64,000 nt of DNA from CAYFKJ01 sp964343605 (GTDB lineage: Bacteria > Pseudomonadota > Alphaproteobacteria > UBA2966): assembly GCA_964343605.1 (NCBI GenBank), contig CAYFKJ010000002.1:806001-870000 (forward strand), read 5' to 3'. The position numbers were made by a program, and so were the translations under genes. The notes beneath the pieces were generated by a model. The model had not been told where the DNA came from and made no database searches. It saw nothing but the letters and a program-made list of their open reading frames with translations. This document shows, in pieces, positions 37,603-45,437 of this stretch (within the stretch, counting starts at the first letter, position 1; each line of letters opens with the position of its first letter).

Positions 37603-38490
37603 CTAGGTCGCGCCCATCTCCTCGCGCGCCTTGGCGATAGCGGCGTTGAGCACGTCTTCTTTCATAGCCAACGTTTTTTCGTTGAACATGACCGCCTTGA
37701 GCCAGTCGAAACCGAGTTGCAGCAAGGCTTCGTCGCTTTCTTTGATCAGGGCGACCTTGTCGTCGTCAATGTCGTAGGTGTCGAGAAACTTGGTGTTCAG
37801 GACGAACTCGCGGAAACCATCGACGTCGGCGGAGACCATGAAAAACATCTGCTTCGTCTGCGGGCTGACGTCGCGGCCCTGCGGGCCGCCCAAAGTCTTC
37901 CAGGAAGCCATCTTCATCAGGATGTCGATCCAGCCGCGGTTGACCCGGTCATAATCCTCGACACCCTGTTCCAGGCGGAACTCGCGCACGCTCTGGCTCT
38001 TGGCTTCGCGATGGCCTTCGCAATGCTCTTCCTTGATGAGGAAGTGGAAATCGCTGACGTCGTCGGCGTCCTTGGTCTTGAAAGTGCCGAAGCCGATCGG
38101 GTAGTAGCGGCAGGTCGCGGGTCGGTCCTCATAGACCGAGCAGCCTTCTTCGCCGACGAACGAACAGGGACCGAGCCCGTTGCCTTCGTCGCCGATCTCA
38201 CCGGTCATCTTGAGTTTGGCGACGGGCAGGCCCGCCGCTTCCCAGATGGCCGGCACCGTGTATTCCCTGACGAAATCGCGCGGCCGCATGCCGAGGTTCG
38301 CCGACAACCGTAAAATGTCGTTGGGGGTGAGCGTTACGTCTGCGCCGGTGCAGCATTTGTTCCAGCACGCCACGCCGCGGTGGCAGTGGAAGAGGAACCC
38401 ATCGTCTTCGGAAAGCCGGACGGGCTCGACCGGACCGGCGGTGCTGGCCCGCACGGCATCGAACAGTTTGACTTCGGTTTCTTTTGTCAT
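37603..38490 (-). CDS. YkgJ-family cysteine-cluster protein
   Basis: A 295-residue protein with the YkgJ/FliB-like zinc- or iron-binding cluster: HCHRGVACWNKCCTG (about residues 35-49), CSFVGEEGCSVYEDRPATCR (about 109-128) and PIGFGTFK. These Cys residues are thought to bind an Fe-S or Zn centre; some relatives are N-methylases of flagellin, but most are uncharacterised. The long C-terminal half (about residues 150-295) lacks a recognised domain. It lies on the same strand below aprA, separated by a small gene and a strong hairpin, so cotranscription with aprBA is uncertain. Confidence 0.85.
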   Translation of the reverse strand: MTKETEVKLFDAVRASTAGPVEPVRLSEDDGFLFHCHRGVACWNKCCTGADVTLTPNDILRLSANLGMRPRDFVREYTVPAIWEAAGLPVAKLKMTGEIGDEGNGLGPCSFVGEEGCSVYEDRPATCRYYPIGFGTFKTKDADDVSDFHFLIKEEHCEGHREAKSQSVREFRLEQGVEDYDRVNRGWIDILMKMASWKTLGGPQGRDVSPQTKQMFFMVSADVDGFREFVLNTKFLDTYDIDDDKVALIKESDEALLQLGFDWLKAVMFNEKTLAMKEDVLNAAIAKAREEMGAT

Positions 38491-38537
38491 TCTCTCATCT
38501 CAAATGCCTGTGGAAACACCAACCCATCCAGCGCCGC

Positions 38538-38912
38538 TCATTCCTCCAAGCCCAGCCATTTCCGGGCCTCCGCCATCGTCTTGAAGGCGTGGGTATGCTC
38601 TCCCGTTGGCTCCACCTGCACCGCGTACATTCTCGACATGCCGTACTTCAGCGGATCCGGAGCGACGTAGGCCCGGCGGGCCATTGGCGCGAAGGGGGTG
38701 GAGTGGGCAAGGCGCTGGTTTTCTTCACCGGTAACCGTGAACTGGCTGACGTCCGTGAGGTCGAAGATGCTGTTGAAGTCGGGCTCGAATGCAGGGTCTC
38801 CGGCCAGTTCTCTTTGGTATTCACGAATCTCGCTTTCGCCAATCACGCCCTTTGCGGTGGCGAACACCGTTCTCAGTTCTTGGTCCAGGCGGTAACTAAT
38901 CGGCATGTCCAA
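38538..38912 (-). CDS. Uncharacterised protein, possible SpoIIAA/STAS-like fold
   Basis: A 124-residue soluble protein. The pattern of alternating strands and helices (ISYRLDQELRTVFATAKGVI, FNSIFDLTDVSQFTVTG, RRAYVAPDPLKYGMSRMYAV, HAFKTMAEARKWLG) recalls the STAS/SpoIIAA-like proteins found as orphan genes in proteobacteria. No catalytic motif is visible. It lies 47 bases above the YkgJ gene and below the aprA terminator hairpin. The fold assignment is tentative. Confidence 0.75.
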   Translation of the reverse strand: MDMPISYRLDQELRTVFATAKGVIGESEIREYQRELAGDPAFEPDFNSIFDLTDVSQFTVTGEENQRLAHSTPFAPMARRAYVAPDPLKYGMSRMYAVQVEPTGEHTHAFKTMAEARKWLGLEE

Positions 38913-38972
38913 AATCCAGCGTCAGTGTATTTGGAATTGGACATATTGTCGCCAGATCACACGCCGAATTGA

Positions 38973-39001
38973 ATGAGGGGCGCTAGTGTAGCGCCCCTCA
39001 T
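38973..39001 (-). terminator. Terminator-like hairpin after aprA
   Basis: A perfect 13-base stem (ATGAGGGGCGCTA at 38973-38985, TAGCGCCCCTCAT at 38989-39001) with a 3-base loop begins 24 bases after the aprA stop. The minus strand continues with ATTCAATTC rather than a pure T-run, so it may act as an RNA-stabilising hairpin as well as a terminator. Confidence 0.65.
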
Positions 39002-39024
39002 CCAGATGTCAGGCCACAGCCGGA

Positions 39025-40932
39025 TCAGCCGTAGGTCTTCTCGACCAGATCCTGATGCGCAACTTTCTTCATCTCCCATTCGCCCGTTGCAGGGTTCATG
39101 CGGGAGTTGACGAAGCACTTCCAGTTCTCCTCGTCGAGATCCGGGAAGTCGGTCCGATAGAAGAAGCCCGGGTAGCGGGTTTCCTCGCGGAACTGGATGT
39201 GGCGAAGGTGCGTTTCCGCCGTGCGGACGCGGTGATAGTTCTCCCAGGCCCGCAGCAGTTCGTGGAGGTCCTTGGCCCGGAGGTGCTCGCTGTCCTCCTT
39301 CAGCATATCGATATGGTGAAGGCCGATCTCCAGCATCTTGGCGTTGGTCTGGTAGTAGGTTGAAACGCCGGCCACGTATTCATCCATGTACTTCTGCAGA
39401 CGCATCTGGAACATCTTCGGCGTGATGTAATGGGGATTGACGTCTTCCGCCGTAGTTTTGTCCTTGTGCTCGAAGTAATTGCGCACGGGCTTGTAGATTT
39501 CCTCGGTGATCTCGGAAATATCGCCCTTGAGGGACGGCGAGAAGTCCTGGTGGTCCTGGACAAAACGGACCATGTTCTTGCCCGCGATGCGGCCTTCGGT
39601 GTGCGAACCGGAGGAGAACTTGTGGCCGGACGCGCCAACGCCGTCGCCGGCCGTGAAGAGGCCTTTGACCGTCGTCATGCGGTTGTAGCCCCACTGCCAA
39701 TCGTCGGGTGCGAAGTCCTCGGGACCGGACACCCAGATGCCGCAGCAGCCGGAGTGTGAACCGAGAAGGTAAGGTTCTGTCGGCATCAGTTCCGAAGCCG
39801 ATTCCTCGGGCCGGATGTTCATGCCGGCCCAGACGCCCGCCTGGCCGATGCACATGTCGAGGAAATCCTCCCAGGCCTCGGCTTCGAGGTGCTTGACCTC
39901 CTTCGGCGTCATGGTTTCGGCCAGCTTGCCCATGGCTGTCGGCGTATCCATGAAGATCGGCCCGCGGCCGTCCTTCATTTCCTTCAGCATGGCGTGGTTG
40001 CGCAGACACGTCGGCACCACCGCCGCCGTGTCGTACGGCGCGAAGTCCTTGAGCATGTCGGCGTTCTTGGTCATGTAGTCTTCGCCGTAGCCGTTGGTCG
40101 CCTTCGACTTGAAGAGCAGGAACCAGGCGCCGACCGGGCCGTAGCCGTCCTTGAAGCGGGCGGGCACGAAACGGTTTTCCATCATGGTCATTTCGGCGCC
40201 GACCTCGGCCGCCATGGCGTAGGTCGAGCCGGCGTTCCACACCGGGTACCAGGTGCGGCCCATGCCCTCGCCGATGGAGCGGGGGCGGAAGACGTTCACG
40301 GCGCCGCCGCAGACGTTCAGAATGGTCTTGGCCTTGAAGACATAGAGCTTGTGTTCGCGCACCGAAAAACCGACCGCGCCGGCGATCTGGTTTTCGTTGT
40401 TGGCGTCGAGCAGCAGCTTCACGATGAAGACGCGCTCGTAGATGTTCTCCATCCCCAGCGCCTTCTTGGCGGCCTCGGCGACAATGGTCTTGTAGCTTTC
40501 GCCGTTGATCATGATCTGCCATTTGCCGGAACGCACGGGTTTGCCGCCGTCGGCCAGGGGCACGCCCTCGGTTTCCTTGTCCTTCCAGATCGGCAGGCCC
40601 CATTCCTCGAAGAGGTGGACGGTGTCGTCGACGTGGCGGCCGACGTCGTAAACCAGGTCGTCGCGGGTAATGCCCATGAGATCGGCGGAGACCATGCGGC
40701 AATAGTCGTCCGGCGAGTTCTCGCCGAGATAGGTGTTGATGGCCGACAGACCCTGGGCGACGGCGCCTGAACGGTCCATCGCGGCCTTGTCCACCAGGGT
40801 GATTTTGACGTCGTCGCCGGCCCAGCGCTTGGCCTCGTAGGCCGCGCCGCAGGCGGCCATGCCGCCGCCAACGATCAGAATATCGGTTTCGACTTCGACG
40901 ATTTCGGGATTACCGAATGTCCCCTCACTCAT
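39025..40932 (-). CDS. aprA: Adenylylsulfate reductase, alpha subunit
   Basis: The 635-residue flavoprotein interconverts APS and sulfite plus AMP. It has the FAD fold ILIVGGGMAACGAAYEA at the N-terminus, SGAVAQGLSAIN and the active-site segments NRFVPARFKDGYG (about residues 250-262) and LLGSHSGCCGIWVSG (about 387-401), corresponding to the Arg and His that act on the substrate in the archaeal enzyme. In this sulfur-oxidising context it would run in the oxidative direction. It follows aprB after 117 bases. The start at 40932 is set by GGAGGA; the frame extends to 40965. Confidence 0.96.
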   Translation of the reverse strand: MSEGTFGNPEIVEVETDILIVGGGMAACGAAYEAKRWAGDDVKITLVDKAAMDRSGAVAQGLSAINTYLGENSPDDYCRMVSADLMGITRDDLVYDVGRHVDDTVHLFEEWGLPIWKDKETEGVPLADGGKPVRSGKWQIMINGESYKTIVAEAAKKALGMENIYERVFIVKLLLDANNENQIAGAVGFSVREHKLYVFKAKTILNVCGGAVNVFRPRSIGEGMGRTWYPVWNAGSTYAMAAEVGAEMTMMENRFVPARFKDGYGPVGAWFLLFKSKATNGYGEDYMTKNADMLKDFAPYDTAAVVPTCLRNHAMLKEMKDGRGPIFMDTPTAMGKLAETMTPKEVKHLEAEAWEDFLDMCIGQAGVWAGMNIRPEESASELMPTEPYLLGSHSGCCGIWVSGPEDFAPDDWQWGYNRMTTVKGLFTAGDGVGASGHKFSSGSHTEGRIAGKNMVRFVQDHQDFSPSLKGDISEITEEIYKPVRNYFEHKDKTTAEDVNPHYITPKMFQMRLQKYMDEYVAGVSTYYQTNAKMLEIGLHHIDMLKEDSEHLRAKDLHELLRAWENYHRVRTAETHLRHIQFREETRYPGFFYRTDFPDLDEENWKCFVNSRMNPATGEWEMKKVAHQDLVEKTYG

Positions 40933-41049
40933 GCTACTTCCTCCAGTTTGGCGAACGCGAACCACCCGGGGCTGCCTGCCGCCATGTTAATCTGCAACAA
41001 CTACTGAAAATTCGTCCGGCGCCGCGGGAACGCGGGCGCCCAATCAAAC

Positions 41050-41475
41050 CTAGCTGGGAACCGGCAGGTTGATGCCGGCTTCGGTGAACAGGTTTTGGCT
41101 GTTGATATCATCCGCATCAGGCTTGCCGCCGTAGGGATCGATCGAGCCCACCGGGGTCGTCCGGTTGGGGAACTTGAAGCGCTTGACCTCGCCGTCGCGG
41201 AACTTGATGGTCCACATGATGGCATTGTCGGTCCTGAGCGGAATAACCGCGCCGCCCATCGGCACCACGTCCTGGTAGGCGCGGACCTCGATGGCCTGCT
41301 GCGGGCAGGCTTTGACGCAGCACTGGCATTCCCAGCACTGTTCGGGTTCCTGGTTGTAGGCCTTCATACGGTCGGTATCGAGCGTCATGAGATCGTGCGG
41401 ACAGATGTACATGCAGGCGGTAACCTCGCCGCCTTTGCAGCCATCGCATTTTTCCGTGTGCACGAAAGTGGGCAT
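41050..41475 (-). CDS. aprB: Adenylylsulfate reductase, beta subunit
   Basis: A 141-residue ferredoxin-like protein with two [4Fe-4S] sites: CDGCKGGEVTACMYICPHD (about residues 10-28, with the long spacing typical of AprB) and CWECQCCVKACPQQAIEV (about 47-64). The C-terminal tail (DPYGGKPDADDINSQNLFTE) wraps AprA in known structures. It passes electrons from AprA to the membrane Qmo complex. The start is the ATG at 41475 with AGGGAGAG upstream; the open frame extends further. The order aprB-aprA is standard. Confidence 0.95.
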   Translation of the reverse strand: MPTFVHTEKCDGCKGGEVTACMYICPHDLMTLDTDRMKAYNQEPEQCWECQCCVKACPQQAIEVRAYQDVVPMGGAVIPLRTDNAIMWTIKFRDGEVKRFKFPNRTTPVGSIDPYGGKPDADDINSQNLFTEAGINLPVPS

Positions 41476-41541
41476 ATTGCGTCTCTCCCTGTAGAGCGGC
41501 GTGGACGACGAAGGCGCCTGTAAACGTGCCGCGAAATCGAA

Positions 41542-41564
41542 TATTATAAAACGCTTATATAATA
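41542..41564. promoter_or_regulatory. AT-rich inverted repeat in the aprBA promoter region
   Basis: Seven-base arms TATTATA (41542-41548) and TATAATA (41558-41564) with a 9-base spacer lie about 67-90 bases before the aprB ATG. The right arm on the minus strand could serve as part of a -10 element. It sits between divergent genes. Confidence 0.4.
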
Positions 41565-41692
41565 GACGCGGCAACGCCCAAGTCAAACGCCGATCACATC
41601 CCGGATGCATTTTTTTTGTGGCTTGATCGGAAGTGCCGCTCGCGTACAAATGGGCGGCGCGGACGTCGGAAGGAAGCGGAGAATACGTCGCA

Positions 41693-42157
41693 ATGGATGA
41701 GTTTGCTTTGGCCCGGGCCATTCACGTGGTCGCGGTGGTCGCCTGGATCGGCGGGGTGTATCTCGTGACTATGGTTGTGCTACCGGCGGTTCGCGCTTCG
41801 GCATCTCCGAGCGAGATGCTTTCATATTTCGAGGAGATCGAAAGCCGTTTCGGGCGGCAGGCCCGGATCATTACGCTGATTGCGGGCGCCAGCGGCTTCT
41901 ACATGCTCTACCTGCTTGACGGCTGGAGCCGATACGCATCATTGGCGTACTGGTGGGTGCACGCCATGACCGCCATATGGGCGTTGTTCACTCTGGTCCT
42001 GTTCGTGCTGGAACCGCTGTTCCTTCATGCCTGGTTTACGCGGCGCATGGCTGAAGCGCCGGAACGGACGCTCACCCTCGTTACCCAGTTCCATCGCATA
42101 TTACTGGTCGCAAGTCTCATCACCGTGTTCGGAGCGGTCATCGGCGTGCACGGCTGA
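41693..42157 (+). CDS. Small CopD-like membrane protein
   Basis: A 154-residue protein with four predicted helices (ARAIHVVAVVAWIGGVYLVT, ITLIAGASGFYMLYLL, WVHAMTAIWALFTLVLFVL, ILLVASLITVFGAVIG). The HVVAVVAWIGG start and conserved His positions (His in RAIHVV, WWVHAM, FLHAWF) resemble CopD/DUF-type membrane proteins that may bind heme or copper. Divergently transcribed from aprB with 217 bases between. The start at 41693 (MDEFALA) is chosen because the frame upstream lies over the aprB promoter; no exact family assignment is possible. Confidence 0.78.
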   Translation: MDEFALARAIHVVAVVAWIGGVYLVTMVVLPAVRASASPSEMLSYFEEIESRFGRQARIITLIAGASGFYMLYLLDGWSRYASLAYWWVHAMTAIWALFTLVLFVLEPLFLHAWFTRRMAEAPERTLTLVTQFHRILLVASLITVFGAVIGVHG

Positions 42158-42223
42158 CGGCGCGCCCGGGGAGTGAGTGACCGAGCGCGCCGTCTACCCG
42201 GCGCGATGGGAAGGCGGCTGAAC

Positions 42224-42433
42224 TTATTTCAGCTCGCTCGCCGCCGGGCAGGTGCGCAAACCGAGAAGGGTGTAGGCGGGGCACCATCCGACGACCGCCG
42301 TCACCAAAGGCACGATGCCGATGTAGCCCAGCCAGTTGTAACCGGTTTCGGGGCCGGTGATGGCGAAGGCCAGCGCAAGACCGCCAACGATAATTCTAAG
42401 GATTCGATCCGCGGTGCCGATGTTCTTACTCAT
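42224..42433 (-). CDS. DUF2892 inner-membrane protein
   Basis: A 69-residue protein with two hydrophobic helices (DRILRIIVGGLALAFAI and IGIVPLVTAVVGWCPAYTLLG) and the hallmark Cys-Pro pair (WCPAY, RTCPA) of DUF2892/YgaP-type proteins. The domain is often fused or adjacent to rhodaneses and other sulfur-handling genes. The ATG at 42433 is preceded by AGGAG. It lies below the Crp/Fnr regulator; a candidate regulator site lies between them. Confidence 0.88.
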   Translation of the reverse strand: MSKNIGTADRILRIIVGGLALAFAITGPETGYNWLGYIGIVPLVTAVVGWCPAYTLLGLRTCPAASELK

Positions 42434-42506
42434 TTGATATCTCCTGATGCGAAAAGGTTCGTCCCCCCGGTCGGTCATCAGGACTAAGCGTTTACGCCGC
42501 CCGCGT

Positions 42507-42523
42507 CTGTGACCTAGTCACAG
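42507..42523. promoter_or_regulatory. CTGTGAC-N3-GTCACAG palindrome upstream of the DUF2892 gene
   Basis: The 7-base arms (42507-42513 and 42517-42523) resemble a Crp-family half-site pair, but the TGTGA to TCACA spacing is five bases rather than the six of E. coli CRP. It overlaps the last codon of the Crp/Fnr-type gene and is about 75 bases before the DUF2892 start. Confidence 0.5.
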
Positions 42524-43177
42524 AGCAACTTCACAGGGCAAACTGTCGGGCTTGAGAACCTTGATGCGGCCCCGGCTCATGGCGATCCAGCCGCGCCGTT
42601 CGAATTCCTTGAGTTGGCGGCTGATGACCTCGCGGGCGGATCCGAGTTCGGCAGCGATCTGCTGGTGTGTTCGCTCGATGACGCCGCCGCCGTCCCGACG
42701 CTCCCGTAGAAAGTGGGCGAGACGGGCGTCGATGCGGCGGAAGGCTACTTCTTCCACGAGCAACACCAAATCGGAGATGCGTTGCCCGTAACTGGAAAAG
42801 ACGAATCGTCTGAAAACATCCGATTCGGCCAGCAGTGATTGGAATTGCGGCTCGGGCAGGGCGACGGCGCGGGTTTCCACCTCCGTCACCGCCTCGGCGC
42901 CGTATGCTTCGTTGGCCAGAAGGCAGGCCGTCGTCAGGATGCAGGTTTGTCCATCCTCGACGCGATAAAGCACGATCTCGCCGCCGTTCTCCGCAATCAT
43001 CTGAACACGGACGCAGCCCTCAAGGACCATCATGAAGGCCCCGCATGGCGCGCCGACCTCGAAAACCTTCGCGCCCGCCGGTACGACCATTTCCTGGGCG
43101 TTGGCCGCCAGCCGGTCCCGGCAGGCGGTTTCCATGCCCGCCAGGGCCGGTACAGAACTAATCCAAGCGTCCGACAT
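42518..43177 (-). CDS. Crp/Fnr-family transcriptional regulator
   Basis: A 219-residue regulator with an N-terminal cNMP-like effector domain (VFEVGAPCGAFMMVLEGCV), a dimerisation helix and a C-terminal winged helix (HQQIAAELGSAREVISRQL). The FNR-type Cys cluster is absent. Instead, cysteines at about 45, 55, 79 and 85 (DGQTCILTTACLLANEAY) sit in the effector domain; these could sense redox or sulfur species, which is an inference. Neighbours are DUF2892 and aprBA. It starts three bases after the serine hydrolase stop. Confidence 0.9.
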   Translation of the reverse strand: MSDAWISSVPALAGMETACRDRLAANAQEMVVPAGAKVFEVGAPCGAFMMVLEGCVRVQMIAENGGEIVLYRVEDGQTCILTTACLLANEAYGAEAVTEVETRAVALPEPQFQSLLAESDVFRRFVFSSYGQRISDLVLLVEEVAFRRIDARLAHFLRERRDGGGVIERTHQQIAAELGSAREVISRQLKEFERRGWIAMSRGRIKVLKPDSLPCEVAL

Positions 43178-43180
43178 GGT

Positions 43181-44410
43181 TCAGTCGACGATGGCTTGGT
43201 AGGTGAGGGCTTTGAGTTCGCGGCGCAGGGGATAGCTCGACGACGGCATCAACTGGGTCAGGAAGACGACGAACATGTCCTCTTCGGGATCGATCCAAAA
43301 CGCCGTGCTGGCGGCGCCGCCCCAATTGTATTCGCCCGGCGTGCCGACGATCTGGGCCTTTGCGGGATCGATCATGACGGCGAAGCCCAGGCCGAACCCG
43401 ATGCCTTCGAACGTGCTCTCGGCGAAGGTCGCCTGTCCCATGTCGGCCATGTCGCCCGGCAGGTGGTTCATCGTCATAAGTTCGACGGTCTTACGTCCCA
43501 GAAGACGAACGCCGTCCAGATGGCCCTTGTTGCGCAAAAATCGGCAGAAGCGGATGTAATCCGCCAGCGTCGAGACCAGCCCGCCGCCGCCCGAAAGCGT
43601 AACCGCGGGTTCCGTAAAGCGGCTGTCGGTTGTGCCGTCAATACGCTTGAGGCTGCCGTCCTCGCGGGGGGTGTACATGGCTGCGAAGCGGTCGCGTTTG
43701 TCCTCAGGCACCGTGAAGCTGGTCTCGGTCATGCCCAGGGGATCAAAAATGCGTTCCTTGAAGTAGGCGTCCAGCGGCTGTCCCGAAATCACTTCGACGA
43801 GGTGGCCGAGAACGTCTGTGGAAACGCTGTAGTTCCATTGCGTGCCGGGGTGGGCCAGCAACGGCAACTTGCCGAGACGTTCGATCAGGACCGAAAGCGG
43901 CTGACCGGATTCCTGGAAATTGACGTCGTGTTCGCGGTAGAGCGCATCGACCGGCGTCGCCTCCATCCAGCCGTACGTCAATCCCGAGGTGTGGTTCATC
44001 AAATCGCGGACCGTCATCTCGCGCGCCGCCGGTTCCGTCGCGTAATCCTGTTCGTCGCCGCCCGTGAAGACCGCAAGCCCGCCAAGTGCGGGCAGGAATT
44101 TCGAAACCGGATCGTCCAATTGGAATAGACCCCGCTCGTAGAGCATCATGGCAGCCACGGTGGTGATGGGCTTGGTCATGGAATAGAAGCGGAAGAGGGT
44201 GTCGGTCTGCAGCGGCTTCCCGTCCTCGACATCCCTCATGCCGGCGCCTTCCAGATAGACCAGCTTGTCGCGCCGCACGATGGCGGTCAGTGCGCAGGGT
44301 AGTTTGCCCTGCGAAACATAGTCGTTCATCCAGGCCGTAATGTTATCCAGGCGCGCGGTGTCGAGACCGACATCCTCCGGCGCGCAATCGACGGTAAGCG
44401 TTGACGTCAT
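43181..44410 (-). CDS. Serine hydrolase of the beta-lactamase class C family
   Basis: A 409-residue penicillin-binding-protein-like hydrolase. The SxxK motif is in RFYSMTKPITTV (about residue 78), the second Tyr motif in NYSVSTDVLG, and a glycine-rich segment near EYNWGGAASTAFWID takes the KTG place. Such enzymes (EstB-like) are often esterases or transesterases rather than beta-lactamases. No signal peptide is evident. It follows the SDR gene after 30 bases and precedes the regulator. Confidence 0.88.
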   Translation of the reverse strand: MTSTLTVDCAPEDVGLDTARLDNITAWMNDYVSQGKLPCALTAIVRRDKLVYLEGAGMRDVEDGKPLQTDTLFRFYSMTKPITTVAAMMLYERGLFQLDDPVSKFLPALGGLAVFTGGDEQDYATEPAAREMTVRDLMNHTSGLTYGWMEATPVDALYREHDVNFQESGQPLSVLIERLGKLPLLAHPGTQWNYSVSTDVLGHLVEVISGQPLDAYFKERIFDPLGMTETSFTVPEDKRDRFAAMYTPREDGSLKRIDGTTDSRFTEPAVTLSGGGGLVSTLADYIRFCRFLRNKGHLDGVRLLGRKTVELMTMNHLPGDMADMGQATFAESTFEGIGFGLGFAVMIDPAKAQIVGTPGEYNWGGAASTAFWIDPEEDMFVVFLTQLMPSSSYPLRRELKALTYQAIVD

Positions 44411-44440
44411 TTCGTTCTTTCCGGGATTTGAGTGATTAGT

Positions 44441-45271
44441 TCAATCGGCGAACCGCTTGAAAGCGTCCGCATATTCCGCATGCCAGCGGGAGAGGGGCGG
44501 GCGGTTATTGGAGATATCCTCGGCGCCCCAGCGAATCCTCTGCGCGTCCATTTCAGGCGTCACTTCGCCGTCGGGGCAGAGGATGTAGAAATCGCTCCGG
44601 TCAAGCGCCGCCATCATGAATTCGATGACCTGTGACGGCAGCCAGGCGCCGGGTTTGTGTTCGGCGTCGCCGGTGGTCGTCCAGCCGGGGATCAGCAAAT
44701 GGGCGCTAACCTTGCAATTGGCAGTGTTGCGCAATTCGTGCTGTAGGCTTTCCGTGAAGTTCTTCACCGCCGCCTTGGTGAGATTGTAGGCGGGCTTGCC
44801 CGGCGGATTTGTGATGCCCTGTTTGGATCCGGTATTGACGATCAGCGCCGGCGTCGCTTGAGCGATCATATCCGGAGCGAAAGCCTGAACACCGTTGATC
44901 ACACCCCACATGTTGACGTCGACAATTCGCCGCCACTCCGCCGGGTCGCCGAACACGCCGCAGCCTTCGCGGGAGGCCGCGTTGTTCATCAAGAGGCCGA
45001 CTTCACCGAAGCGCTCGTACACCGCCTTTTTCAATTCGGAGATTTGCGTCGGATCCGCGATATCGATGCCTTGGTCCAGAACATCCGCGCGACCGCCGGG
45101 AGCAATTTCAGCAATTCCCTCGGCGGCATTTGTCAAACGTTCGGAAGGGAGGTCGACGAGACAAACCTTCATGCCACGCGAGGCACATTCCCGCGCCACC
45201 GCCAGGCCGATGCCGCTGGCCGCACCGGTAATCACGGCGGTCCGGCCCGCCGTCAATGCTGGGTGTGTCAT
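44441..45271 (-). CDS. Short-chain dehydrogenase/reductase (SDR)
   Basis: A 276-residue classical SDR with the NAD(P) motif TGAASGIGLAVA (about residues 15-26), NNAASREG, the catalytic Ser in VNTGSKQG and the YNLTK Tyr/Lys pair (about 163-167). The start is the ATG at 45271 (MTHPALTAG). Substrate unknown. It lies at the head of a minus-strand run with the serine hydrolase and the Crp/Fnr regulator. Confidence 0.9.
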   Translation of the reverse strand: MTHPALTAGRTAVITGAASGIGLAVARECASRGMKVCLVDLPSERLTNAAEGIAEIAPGGRADVLDQGIDIADPTQISELKKAVYERFGEVGLLMNNAASREGCGVFGDPAEWRRIVDVNMWGVINGVQAFAPDMIAQATPALIVNTGSKQGITNPPGKPAYNLTKAAVKNFTESLQHELRNTANCKVSAHLLIPGWTTTGDAEHKPGAWLPSQVIEFMMAALDRSDFYILCPDGEVTPEMDAQRIRWGAEDISNNRPPLSRWHAEYADAFKRFAD

Positions 45272-45437
45272 GGGGTTCGCTCCGATTGACAGGGCCGGCA
45301 GCATAGGACGGGGGCGGGGAAACTCGCAAGAGAACCGACAACCGAAGGCGCATGGCAGCCATGCCGACGGAACGCAACACGATGCCATGCGCTCTGTGCT
45401 AGGCTTGTCGCTTCAGCTATGCGTTGCAGGTGTCAAG

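Noticed and set aside
39025..41475. Fumarate reductase or assimilatory APS reductase
   Set aside because: The flavoprotein carries AprA-specific active-site segments and is paired with an AprB-type ferredoxin, neither of which is found in fumarate reductase or CysH.
43181..44410. Antibiotic-resistance beta-lactamase
   Set aside because: The protein has no signal peptide and groups by motifs with EstB-like esterases; context is metabolic.
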